In this document: positions 25,172-33,238 of the stretch, piece by piece | How the letters are laid out: every line of letters starts with the position of its first letter | How positions within the stretch are numbered: position 1 is the stretch's first letter | Source of the DNA: JASHVB01 sp036489395 | Lineage (GTDB): Bacteria > Pseudomonadota > Alphaproteobacteria > Acetobacterales > Acetobacteraceae | Reading direction: 5' to 3' | DNA: 64,000 bases | Assembly (NCBI GenBank): GCA_036489395.1 | Contig: DASXFW010000184.1 | Coordinates: 16,525-80,524, forward strand | Notes under the pieces: generated by a model | Told to the model about the DNA's origin: nothing | Databases searched by the model: none | The model's input: the letters and a program-made list of their open reading frames with translations, nothing else | Program-made: the position numbers and the translations under genes

Positions 25172-26158
25172 GTGATCGCCACCGTCGCCGATCCGAGCCA
25201 GGTCGCGCAGGCCCGCCGCCGCGTGACGGAATTTGCCGGCCAGGCCGGCGCATCGCAGGCGAAGCTGGATCACATTGCGATCGCCGTCACCGAACTCGCA
25301 ACCAATTTGCTCAAGCACGCTGCCGGCGGCGAAATCCTGGCGGAACGATTCCACGACCGGGACGGAATCGGCGTGGACGTGCTGGCGCTGGATCGCGGCA
25401 ACGGCATGGCCGATGTCGATCGCTGCATGCAGGACGGCTACTCCAGCGCCGGCAGCCTGGGACAAGGGCTTGGCGCCGTCTCCCGTCAGGCAGACACCAT
25501 GCGCATCTGGTCGCAGCCCGATCGCGGCACGGTAATCCTGGCGCGCTTTGTGCTGCAGGCGTCGCCAACCGCGTCCAGGCTGCAATGCGGCAGTGCTACG
25601 TCGGCCTATCCGGGCGAGACAGTCTGTGGCGATGCCTGGGCCTTTGCCGACACCGCGGCGGGGCCGGCGTTGCTGGTTGCGGACGGTACGGGCCACGGGC
25701 TGGAAGCAGCGCGCGCCGCGAACCTGGCCGTGGACATATTCTGCAAACACCCAGGCGAGACCTGCGAAGAACTGGTGCATCGGATGCATCGCGCGCTGGT
25801 GCCGACACGTGGCGCGGCACTGGCAGTCGCCCGCATTGACGCAGCGGCGCAATTGATCCGCTATGCCGGCATCGGCAACATCAGCGCTACGATGATCGCC
25901 GGCGGTGAGGTACGCCACATGGTGTCCAATAACGGCATCGCCGGCCACCTGTCGCCACGGGTGCGCGAGTTCAATTATCCCTTCGGTGACCCTCCACTGC
26001 TGATCCTGCATTCGGATGGAATTTCGACGCGGTGGGACCTGAACGCCTATCCCGGACTGACGGCGCAGCATCCGTCGCTCGTTGCCGGCGTGCTGCTGCG
26101 TGACTTCCGCCGCGGCCGCGACGATGCGTCGGTGGTGGCGCTGCGCATGCTGCAATAA
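25172..26158 (+). CDS. ATPase-PP2C fusion, RsbX-like phosphatase with N-terminal HATPase_c domain
   Basis: A 328-residue two-domain protein. It starts at GTG 25172, one base after the rsbT stop. Residues 1-130 are a GHKL ATPase with AVTELATNLLKHAAGG, LDRGNGMADVD and GSLGQGLGAVS. Residues about 140-328 are a SpoIIE/PP2C-type phosphatase with GETVCGDAWAFAD, LLVADGTGHGLEAARAA, GNISATMI and LLILHSDGIS. The phosphatase half resembles RsbX, which dephosphorylates RsbS and RsbR to reset the stressosome. The extra ATPase half could bind STAS proteins or a sigma factor. This architecture is known from some proteobacterial RST modules. The exact target is unproved. Confidence 0.87.
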   Translation: MIATVADPSQVAQARRRVTEFAGQAGASQAKLDHIAIAVTELATNLLKHAAGGEILAERFHDRDGIGVDVLALDRGNGMADVDRCMQDGYSSAGSLGQGLGAVSRQADTMRIWSQPDRGTVILARFVLQASPTASRLQCGSATSAYPGETVCGDAWAFADTAAGPALLVADGTGHGLEAARAANLAVDIFCKHPGETCEELVHRMHRALVPTRGAALAVARIDAAAQLIRYAGIGNISATMIAGGEVRHMVSNNGIAGHLSPRVREFNYPFGDPPLLILHSDGISTRWDLNAYPGLTAQHPSLVAGVLLRDFRRGRDDASVVALRMLQ

Positions 26159-26169
26159 GGCTTGAATGC

Positions 26170-28308
26170 ATGGATGTCCGCATTCTTCTGGTGGCGATCG
26201 CTTCGGAAACCGACGTAGTGCTGGTGCGCAAGCGCACCCGCCGGCTGGCGGAGCTGATCGGCTTCGACGTGCAGGATCAGACGCGCATCACCACAGCGGT
26301 TTCGGAAATTGCGCGCAACGCGTTCGAGTATGCCCGCGGCGGCCAGGTTGAATTTCGCCTGACCGACAACGCCCATGCGCAGCATTTCGTCATCGTCGTG
26401 CGCGACAATGGGCCAGGCATCGCGGATTTGGATGCCATCCTGGAGGGCACGCGCCGTTCGCCGACCGGCATGGGTCTTGGCCTGCCCGGCGCGCGGCGGC
26501 TGATGGACGCGTTGACGGTGGAGACGCGGCCCGGCGCCGGCACGACCGTACGGCTGACCCGGCAATTGCCGGCAGTCGTGCCTCCGGTCACCTCGGAAGC
26601 GATCCGGCGGCTGACCACGCGGCTGGCCGAGGATGGGCCAGCCGACGCACTGGACGAAATCCGCCAGCAGAACCAGCAAATCCTGCTGCAAATGCAGGAA
26701 CTGCGCGACAGGCAGGACGATCTGCAGCGGCTGAATGAAGAACTGCAGGACACCAACCGCGGCGTGGTCGCGCTATACGCCGAGTTGGATGAGCGCGCCG
26801 ATCACCTGCGCCGCGCCGACGAACTCAAATCCAAGTTCCTGTCGCACATGAGCCATGAATTCCGCACGCCGTTGAATTCCATACTGGCGCTGTCACGCCT
26901 GCTGCTGTCCCGCAGTGACGGGGCGTTGACGCCGGAGCAGGAGACGCAGGTGGAGTTCATCAGGAGGGCGGCGGAAAACCTTACCGAGCTGGTCAACGAT
27001 CTGCTCGATCTCGCCAGGGTCGAGGCCGGTAAGACCGTCATCACGCCCTCGACATTCACGGCGGCGAACTTGTTCGGCACCTTGCGTGGCATGCTGCGCC
27101 CGCTGCTGGTGGGCGACGCGGTGGCACTGGTGTTCGACGAAGCCGCGGACGTTCCCGCGCTGGACACGGATGAAGGCAAGGTCTCGCAGGTCCTGCGCAA
27201 CTTCATTTCGAACGCCATAAAATTTACCGAGCACGGCGAGGTCCGTATCGGCGCAACCGCCGACGCCGAGGCCGATACTGTCACTTTTCACGTGCGCGAT
27301 ACCGGCCTCGGCATCGCGGCAGCCGATCTGGAGATCATCTTTCAAGAGTTCGGTCAGGTATCGAACAAATTGCAAGCGCGGGTGAAGGGCACGGGACTGG
27401 GGCTGCCGCTCGCACGGAAACTTACGGAATTGCTGGGTGGACACATCGGCGTCGAAAGCAAACCCGGGGTCGGCTCGACGTTTTCCGTCACATTGCCGCG
27501 CGTCTATCGGACACCCGCCGAGGCGGATGATATAGAACAACGGTTGCAACTCGAACCAGGAAAGATTCCTGTGCTCCTGGTCGAAGACGATCCCGCCGAT
27601 GCCTTCGTCGTGGAGCGTGTTCTGGCCGATTCGGCGTATCAACCTCTGGTGTGCCGTTCGATCCGAGAGGCAGAACATGCACTTAGCCGTTTCCGGCCCG
27701 TCGTGATCCTGCTGGATGTATTGCTCGGGACCGAGGAAAGCTGGCGATTGCTGCTGCGGCTGCGCGAAAGCGAAGCGGTGTCGGACGTTCCGATGGTGGT
27801 GATGTCCTCGGCCGGCGATGAACGGAAGGCCCTCAATCTCGGCGCCGATGAATATCTTGCCAAACCGATCGACGGCGATGTCCTGCTGGACCTGCTGAAC
27901 CGGCTGACCGGCCAACAGGCCGTCACCAAGGTCCTGGCGGTCGATGACGAAGAGGTGACCCTGTACCTTGTGCGACAGTTGTTGCCGCGCAGCCGTTACA
28001 GCGTACTGACCGCTCGCGATGGCCAGGAGGGCCTGCAACAGCTTGCCGCCGCGCGGCCGGACATCATTTTGTTTGATCTTAACATGCCGGGAATGAACGG
28101 ATTCGAATTTCTCCAGCGGCTCCGCGGGACGCCGGCCTACGCCGACATTCCCGCTGTCGTGCTGACCTCGGGGGGCCCGCGGCAGATCGAGCAAATCCCT
28201 GCCCATTCGGTTTCCGGAATCCTGTCCAAGGGCGAACTCTCCGCCACAACGCTGGCCGATCTCATCGAGACGGTGTTGCTCCAGACGGAAGCGGTGGGGG
28301 CCAGATGA
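26170..28308 (+). CDS. Hybrid histidine kinase with N-terminal RsbT-like ATPase domain and two receivers
   Basis: A 712-residue cytosolic protein with no membrane segments. Residues 1-135 are a complete RsbT-like GHKL domain (AVSEIARNAFEYARGG, VRDNGPGIAD, GMGLGLPGARR). A coiled coil rich in Gln and Leu spans about 160-220. HisKA carries H229 in SHMSHEFRTPLNS. A second HATPase domain follows (NFISNAIKF, VRDTGLGIAA, GTGLGLPLARK). Receiver 1 starts near 465 (VLLVEDDPAD, phosphosite in VILLDVLLG). Receiver 2 starts near 590 (VLAVDDEE, phosphosite in IILFDLNMPG). The N-domain suggests that it is held by, or docks on, the RsbR/RsbS stressosome, linking it to phosphorelay output (inference). Its 3' end overlaps the next gene by four bases (ATGA). 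Confidence 0.9.
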   Translation: MDVRILLVAIASETDVVLVRKRTRRLAELIGFDVQDQTRITTAVSEIARNAFEYARGGQVEFRLTDNAHAQHFVIVVRDNGPGIADLDAILEGTRRSPTGMGLGLPGARRLMDALTVETRPGAGTTVRLTRQLPAVVPPVTSEAIRRLTTRLAEDGPADALDEIRQQNQQILLQMQELRDRQDDLQRLNEELQDTNRGVVALYAELDERADHLRRADELKSKFLSHMSHEFRTPLNSILALSRLLLSRSDGALTPEQETQVEFIRRAAENLTELVNDLLDLARVEAGKTVITPSTFTAANLFGTLRGMLRPLLVGDAVALVFDEAADVPALDTDEGKVSQVLRNFISNAIKFTEHGEVRIGATADAEADTVTFHVRDTGLGIAAADLEIIFQEFGQVSNKLQARVKGTGLGLPLARKLTELLGGHIGVESKPGVGSTFSVTLPRVYRTPAEADDIEQRLQLEPGKIPVLLVEDDPADAFVVERVLADSAYQPLVCRSIREAEHALSRFRPVVILLDVLLGTEESWRLLLRLRESEAVSDVPMVVMSSAGDERKALNLGADEYLAKPIDGDVLLDLLNRLTGQQAVTKVLAVDDEEVTLYLVRQLLPRSRYSVLTARDGQEGLQQLAAARPDIILFDLNMPGMNGFEFLQRLRGTPAYADIPAVVLTSGGPRQIEQIPAHSVSGILSKGELSATTLADLIETVLLQTEAVGAR

Positions 28309-29963
28309 CCAACGCACCCAACGCCATTCTGGTGGTCGATGACGACGCCGCCGGACTTTACCTGAAATCGCATATCCTTCGCCGGGCCGGATATACCACT
28401 TACGAAGCGCCGACCGGCGCAGCCGCGATCGCCTGCTGCCGCGCGGTGTCTCCCGATCTCGTATTGATCGATGTGCGCCTGCCGGACATGAATGGCGTGG
28501 TTCTGTGCGCGGAGATCAAGTCTGAATTCCCCGGCACCGCGGTTCTGCAAACCTCTGCCGCCATCACCAGCGGACACGACCGCGCGACAGCGTTGGACGG
28601 CGGTGCCGACTCATTTTTGGTCGAACCGATCGAGCCCGAAGAGTTGCTGGCCACCGCGAAGGCACTGCTGCGAATGCGCGAGGCAGAACAAGCGCTGCGG
28701 CGGCTGAACGAAACGCTGGAAAACCTGGTCGAGGAACGCACCAAGGAGCTGACCAAATCCCACCGCCAGCTCGAAATTGAAGTCACCGAACGCCGCAAGG
28801 CAGAAGACGCGCTGTGGCATACGCAGAGGCTGGAGGCGATCGGTCAGCTTACCGGCGGCATCGCGCACGACTTCAACAATCTTCTTGCGGTGATTGTCGG
28901 CAGCCTGGAGATCGTGCGTGGCGCGCTGCAATCGGATCGCGAGCTGCCGCGTGCCAGGTTGCTGCGATTGCTCGGCGCGGCAGAACTGGCAACCGATCGC
29001 GGCAGCCGATTGACGCAGCAGCTTCTGGCCTTCGCGCGCCGCAGCACGCTGCGCTCCGAAACCGCCACACTGGCCGAGCTTTTTGCCGTCAGCGAGCCGC
29101 TGTTCCGTCGTGCCCTGGGCGAGACAATTCCGCTGAACCTGCACTTCCCATTGGACCTGTGGGCCTGCCGGCTGGATGTCGGCCAGTTCGAGGCGGCTAT
29201 TCTCAACCTGTTGGTCAACGCGCGGGATGCAATGCCCGACGGCGGTGCACTCGGCATTGCCGCGAGCAACGTCACGATCGACGCGTCGGATGCACGCTTC
29301 AAGGATGAGCTGCCGCCAGGCTCTTATATCTGCGTGCAGGTGACGGACACCGGCGTCGGCATGGAGCCGGACGTGGCTGCCCACGCATTCGAACCGTTCT
29401 TCACCACCAAGGAAGTGGGCAAAGGCACCGGCCTTGGGCTGAGCCAGGTCTATGGTTTCGTGAAGCAGTCCGGCGGCCACGTCACGATCGACAGCAAGCC
29501 AGGCGAGGGCACGACGGTTCGGCTGTATCTTGCCCGCGCCCGGGAGATCGATGCGCCGGCGGCAGCACCCGGAAAAGTCGCCGATTGTGCCGGCCCCGGG
29601 TCCGAAACGATCCTGGTTGTCGAAGACAACGAGGACGTTCGCGAGATTGCGATCGCCACGATCAGCGACCTCGGCTACCGGGTGCTGACCGCTCCGAACG
29701 GACCCGCCGCCCTCGACCTGCTGCACAAGAACGAGCACATCGATCTGCTGTTCAGCGACGTGGTGATGCCGGGCGGGATGAGCGGCTACGAGCTCATTCA
29801 AAAAGCGCGCAGCGTGCGCCATGGCCTGAAGGCGCTGGTAACATCGGGCTATGCGAACCGCGCACTCAAGGATGGCGAGCCGGTGGACGTGCCGTTGCTG
29901 CAGAAGCCTTATCGCCGCGCCGACCTTGCCAACCAGCTTCGCGCGGCCCTCGGCCGTCATTGA
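28305..29963 (+). CDS. Hybrid sensor kinase: receiver, HisKA, HATPase, receiver
   Basis: A 552-residue cytosolic hybrid kinase. The N-terminal receiver (ILVVDDDAAGLYL, phosphosite in LVLIDVRLPD) is followed by a coiled linker (about 125-170). The DHp helix has the kinase histidine in LTGGIAHDFNNLLAV. The ATPase domain has LNLLVNARDAMPDGG, VTDTGVGMEPD and GKGTGLGLSQVYGFV. The C-terminal receiver reads ILVVEDNEDVREI with phosphosite in LLFSDVVMPGG. It overlaps the previous kinase gene by the ATGA motif. It is the last gene of the rsb operon and probably exchanges phosphate with the upstream kinase and with the free receiver at 22916-23308. No DNA-binding output is present. Confidence 0.92.
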   Translation: MTNAPNAILVVDDDAAGLYLKSHILRRAGYTTYEAPTGAAAIACCRAVSPDLVLIDVRLPDMNGVVLCAEIKSEFPGTAVLQTSAAITSGHDRATALDGGADSFLVEPIEPEELLATAKALLRMREAEQALRRLNETLENLVEERTKELTKSHRQLEIEVTERRKAEDALWHTQRLEAIGQLTGGIAHDFNNLLAVIVGSLEIVRGALQSDRELPRARLLRLLGAAELATDRGSRLTQQLLAFARRSTLRSETATLAELFAVSEPLFRRALGETIPLNLHFPLDLWACRLDVGQFEAAILNLLVNARDAMPDGGALGIAASNVTIDASDARFKDELPPGSYICVQVTDTGVGMEPDVAAHAFEPFFTTKEVGKGTGLGLSQVYGFVKQSGGHVTIDSKPGEGTTVRLYLARAREIDAPAAAPGKVADCAGPGSETILVVEDNEDVREIAIATISDLGYRVLTAPNGPAALDLLHKNEHIDLLFSDVVMPGGMSGYELIQKARSVRHGLKALVTSGYANRALKDGEPVDVPLLQKPYRRADLANQLRAALGRH

Positions 29964-30012
29964 GGCCGGCCCTTGGCGACCGGCGTCGCGCGTAGTCTAG
30001 TTCCCGCACGGA

Positions 30013-32097
30013 ATGACGGACCGGCGGGACATGACTCTGCGCATCGGCATCGATATCGGCGGCACTTTCACCGATCTGGTCTGCATCGATGCCGCCGGCA
30101 CGGTGCGCACGCACAAGATCGCCTCCACGCCGCATGACTACGGACAGGGTATTGTGGAGGGGCTTGGTGCGCTGCTGGGAAGCGGCGGCGGGGCCGTCAG
30201 CGAAGTGCTGCATGCCACGACCGTCGGGTCCAACACCGTGCTGGAAGGCAAGGGCGCACGCACCGCGCTGATCACCACGCGCGGCTTCCGCGACATATTG
30301 GAAATTCGCGATCTGCGCATGCCGGTACTGTACGATCTGCACTGGACCAAGCCGCGGGCGCTGGTGGAACGCCGCCTGCGGCTGGAAGTGCAGGAGAAGC
30401 TACGGCCGGACGGTTCGGTTGCCGTGCCGCTTGATCTTGCCGGCGTGGATGCGGCGATCGCTATGCTGCGCGCCGAGAACGTGCAGAGCGTGGCGATCTG
30501 CCTGCTGCACAGCTACGCCAATCCGGCGCACGAACATGCGGTCGCGGACCGCGTGCGCGCGGCGTTGCCCGACGTGGCGATTTCCGTGAGCGCCGACATC
30601 CTGCCGGAGATCAAGGAATATCCGCGCACCAGCACGACCGTTATCAATGCTTACGTGCAGCCTGTGGTGCGCGCGTATATCGCTTCGCTGGATGCGCGGC
30701 TGCGTGCGCTGGGGATTTCCGGCGGCTTGCAGCTCATGCAATCGAACGGCGGCCTGGCATCAGCGGAATTCGCCGCAGCGGCGCCGGCGCACATCATCGA
30801 AAGCGGGCCGGCGGCGGGCGTGGTCGGCGGCGCTGCGCTGGCGCGCCATATCGATGAGCCGAAGCTGATCACGTTTGACATGGGTGGCACCACAGCCAAG
30901 GCGGGGCTTGTGGAAGACGGCGAGGTGCTGCGCAGCGAAGCGATCGAAGTCGGCGGCGGAGTCATGGTCGGTTCGCGGCTGCTGGTCGGTGCCGGCTACA
31001 TGCTGAAACTGCCGGCGATCGACCTGGCGGAAGTCGGCGCCGGTGGAGGATCGATCTGCCGGCTGGATGCGGCGGGTGCGCCAAAGGTCGGGCCGGACAG
31101 TGCCGGCGCCGATCCTGGGCCGGTCTGTTACGGCCGCGGCGGAACGCAGACGACCATCACGGATTGCAATCTGGTGCTGGGTTATCTCGATCCTGGCGGG
31201 CTGGTCGGCGGCGCATTGCGGGTTGATCCCGAGGCGGCGCGCACGGCGATTGCCCGCGATCTCGCGACGCCGCTGAAGTGCTCCGTCGAGGAAGCGGCGT
31301 ACGGCATGCTGCGGCTGGCATCGGCGGCGATGATGCGCGCGATCCGCGCCGTGTCGGTGGAACGCGGACGCGATCCGCGACAATTCGCGCTGCTGGCGTT
31401 TGGCGGCAATGGGCCGATGTTCGCAGCCGGGATTGCCGCGGAACTTGGCATACGGCGGGTGATTGTGCCGCCGCTGCCTGGGGTGTTCTCCGCTTTCGGT
31501 TTGCTGGTCGCCGACGCAGAACACCACATCACGCAAAGCCTGCGCACGCGGCTGGACGATGCGGATGCCGCGCGGATCGGCGACGTGCTGGCGTCACTGA
31601 TGGATACTGGTGCACAGCGGCTGTCGCGCGATGGATTTCCGGCACAGCGGCAAAGTTTTCGGCGCGCGGCGCTCGCGCGTTATGTGGGGCAATCGAGCGA
31701 GATCGAGGTGCCGCTGCCGGACGGACCGGATGCAGCGACGATCCTGTCCCGGCTGCCAGCGTTGTTCGGGGCAGAGCACGAACGCAATTACGGATTCCGC
31801 GCGCCGGACGACGAGCCGGTGGAGCTGATCGGCCTGTCGGTCATCGCGCGCGGGATTCCAGAACGTCCGAGGCTGCCGCAGCGAATTCCGCCGGTCGCCG
31901 CCGCTGTGCCGGAGCGCCGGCGTGCGTGGTTCGCCGGCGTTGGCTGGATCGATACGCCGGTGGTGGATCGCGCGGGTCTGGCGGACAAGCCTCGCTCGGG
32001 GCCGCTGATCCTCCAGGAATACGATGCAACCTGCCTCGTGCCGCGCGGCGCGAATGCCGAAGTCGATGGGTTCGGGAATGTGCGGCTGACGCTGTAG
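30013..32097 (+). CDS. hyuA: Hydantoinase/oxoprolinase subunit A (second copy)
   Basis: A 694-residue HyuA paralogue. The start is ATG 30013; ATG 30031 (MTLRIGIDIGGTFTDLVCID) fits the family equally well. Motifs are VLHATTVGSNTVLEGKGART, FDMGGTTAKAGLVED, VSVERGRDPRQFALLAFGGN and VPPLPGVFSAFGLLVADAEH. It has no adjacent hyuB. The orphan hyuB at 20927-22804 has the same orientation, and together they would make one enzyme. The order is reversed and split compared with the first copy at 2008-5889, where A precedes B directly. A composite palindrome follows directly. Confidence 0.92.
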   Translation: MTDRRDMTLRIGIDIGGTFTDLVCIDAAGTVRTHKIASTPHDYGQGIVEGLGALLGSGGGAVSEVLHATTVGSNTVLEGKGARTALITTRGFRDILEIRDLRMPVLYDLHWTKPRALVERRLRLEVQEKLRPDGSVAVPLDLAGVDAAIAMLRAENVQSVAICLLHSYANPAHEHAVADRVRAALPDVAISVSADILPEIKEYPRTSTTVINAYVQPVVRAYIASLDARLRALGISGGLQLMQSNGGLASAEFAAAAPAHIIESGPAAGVVGGAALARHIDEPKLITFDMGGTTAKAGLVEDGEVLRSEAIEVGGGVMVGSRLLVGAGYMLKLPAIDLAEVGAGGGSICRLDAAGAPKVGPDSAGADPGPVCYGRGGTQTTITDCNLVLGYLDPGGLVGGALRVDPEAARTAIARDLATPLKCSVEEAAYGMLRLASAAMMRAIRAVSVERGRDPRQFALLAFGGNGPMFAAGIAAELGIRRVIVPPLPGVFSAFGLLVADAEHHITQSLRTRLDDADAARIGDVLASLMDTGAQRLSRDGFPAQRQSFRRAALARYVGQSSEIEVPLPDGPDAATILSRLPALFGAEHERNYGFRAPDDEPVELIGLSVIARGIPERPRLPQRIPPVAAAVPERRRAWFAGVGWIDTPVVDRAGLADKPRSGPLILQEYDATCLVPRGANAEVDGFGNVRLTL

Positions 32098-32106
32098 CCG
32101 CCCCCT

Positions 32107-32394
32107 GTCATTGCGAGGAGCGAAACGGCGAAGCAATCTCGTTCGCGAAGAGCCGCCAGCGGCTTGTTACGAACAAGATTGCTTCGCCGCTTCGCTCCTA
32201 ACAAGAAACAACGTCCCCCCTCCCCTTGAGGGAGGGGTTGGGGGAGGGGTGCCTGCATCCGCTGGCATCGCGGCGGTACGCACCCCTCCCCCAACCCCTC
32301 CCTCAAGGGGAGGGGGGAACCTACGTCACGCGGCCGACGCCGTTTCATCCAGCGCGGGTCGGCCGCCGCCGGCCGGTGGGCAACTCGCAATGAC
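32107..32394. repeat. Composite nested palindrome (A-C-B')
   Basis: A 288-base mosaic like the one at 20603-20931 but lacking the left B half. Family A runs from 32107 to about 32202. Family C spans 32215-32317, with CCCCTTGAGGGAGGGGTTGG and its inverted copy. B' spans 32332-32394 and ends CAACTCGCAATGAC. The A-C junction (ACAAGAAACAA) is the same in both composites. The right end encodes the C-terminus of the minus-strand hydrolase. Confidence 0.9.
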
Positions 32395-33195
32395 AGGAAG
32401 GTACCGCCTCAGCAGCCCGTCCGCATCGCGCAGCTCGTGCATGATGGTGAAGTGGTTCGCGCCGGGCACCGGCAGCAGCGCACCCGGCGCATGCTCCGCC
32501 GAGCGGTACGCATGCAGGTCGCGGCTATCGGATACCAGAGGCGGCAATTCGGCGGTGCCGTAAGTGATCAACAGCGGCTTCTGCACCACCGGCAAGCGCA
32601 ACGGCGACAGCGCGACGATCTCCTCATCGGTCAGTTGCAGCTTCACGTTCAGCTCGGTGTCGCGGATTGGTCCGAGCTCGAACAAACCGGAAATCGCCAG
32701 ACCGGCACTGACGATCGGATGGCCGAGGCACATCGCCGTCAGATGCCCGCCGGCCGACCAGCCGGACAGCACCACCGGTCCGGCGATCCCGTGCGCCGGT
32801 CCGTTCGCCACGAGCCAATCCAGCGCGGCGTTGATCTCCGCCACGATCTCGGTCAGCGACGCGTCGGGCGCCAAGGTGTAGCCAGGCAGTGCGGCGGACC
32901 AGCCATGCGCGTACGGACCGGCAATCAGATTCGCCATCACGTCCTTGCTGTTGCGCTGCCAATAGCCGCCGTGGATGAACACGATGCACGGCGCATTACG
33001 ATCGGCGGCGGGGAACAAGTCCCACGCGTTGCGCTCGCGTGGACCATAACGCAGGTCCAGGTGTTCCGGATGTGCGGCGCGGAACGCCGCCGACGCCTCG
33101 GCCCGCGCGGCGTTCAGAACACCGCTGTCGGCCACCGCCCCGGTGTTGTCATAGGCCGCGTCGCGTTCGGCGCGGCTCATCGTGCCCCAGTTCAT
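32326..33195 (-). CDS. Alpha/beta hydrolase (esterase/kynurenine-formamidase-like)
   Basis: A 289-residue hydrolase. The oxyanion motif HGGYW is at 75-79 and the nucleophile elbow GWSAGG at 145-150 (S147). A late His lies in GANHFTIMHEL. The HGGYW form is typical of the small esterase group that includes kynurenine formamidase-like enzymes. The C-terminal residues (VIASCPPAGGGRPALDETAS) come from the B' half-element of a palindrome, so the native end may have been lost. It starts 43 bases after the sulfotransferase and is the last gene of the KAS III-AlkB operon, where it could remove or transfer an acyl group (inference). Confidence 0.85.
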   Translation of the reverse strand: MNWGTMSRAERDAAYDNTGAVADSGVLNAARAEASAAFRAAHPEHLDLRYGPRERNAWDLFPAADRNAPCIVFIHGGYWQRNSKDVMANLIAGPYAHGWSAALPGYTLAPDASLTEIVAEINAALDWLVANGPAHGIAGPVVLSGWSAGGHLTAMCLGHPIVSAGLAISGLFELGPIRDTELNVKLQLTDEEIVALSPLRLPVVQKPLLITYGTAELPPLVSDSRDLHAYRSAEHAPGALLPVPGANHFTIMHELRDADGLLRRYLPVIASCPPAGGGRPALDETASAA

Positions 33196-33238
33196 GCGAT
33201 TGGTCCGCTGTTGCTGCCGCGGCGGACCATGCCGCAGA

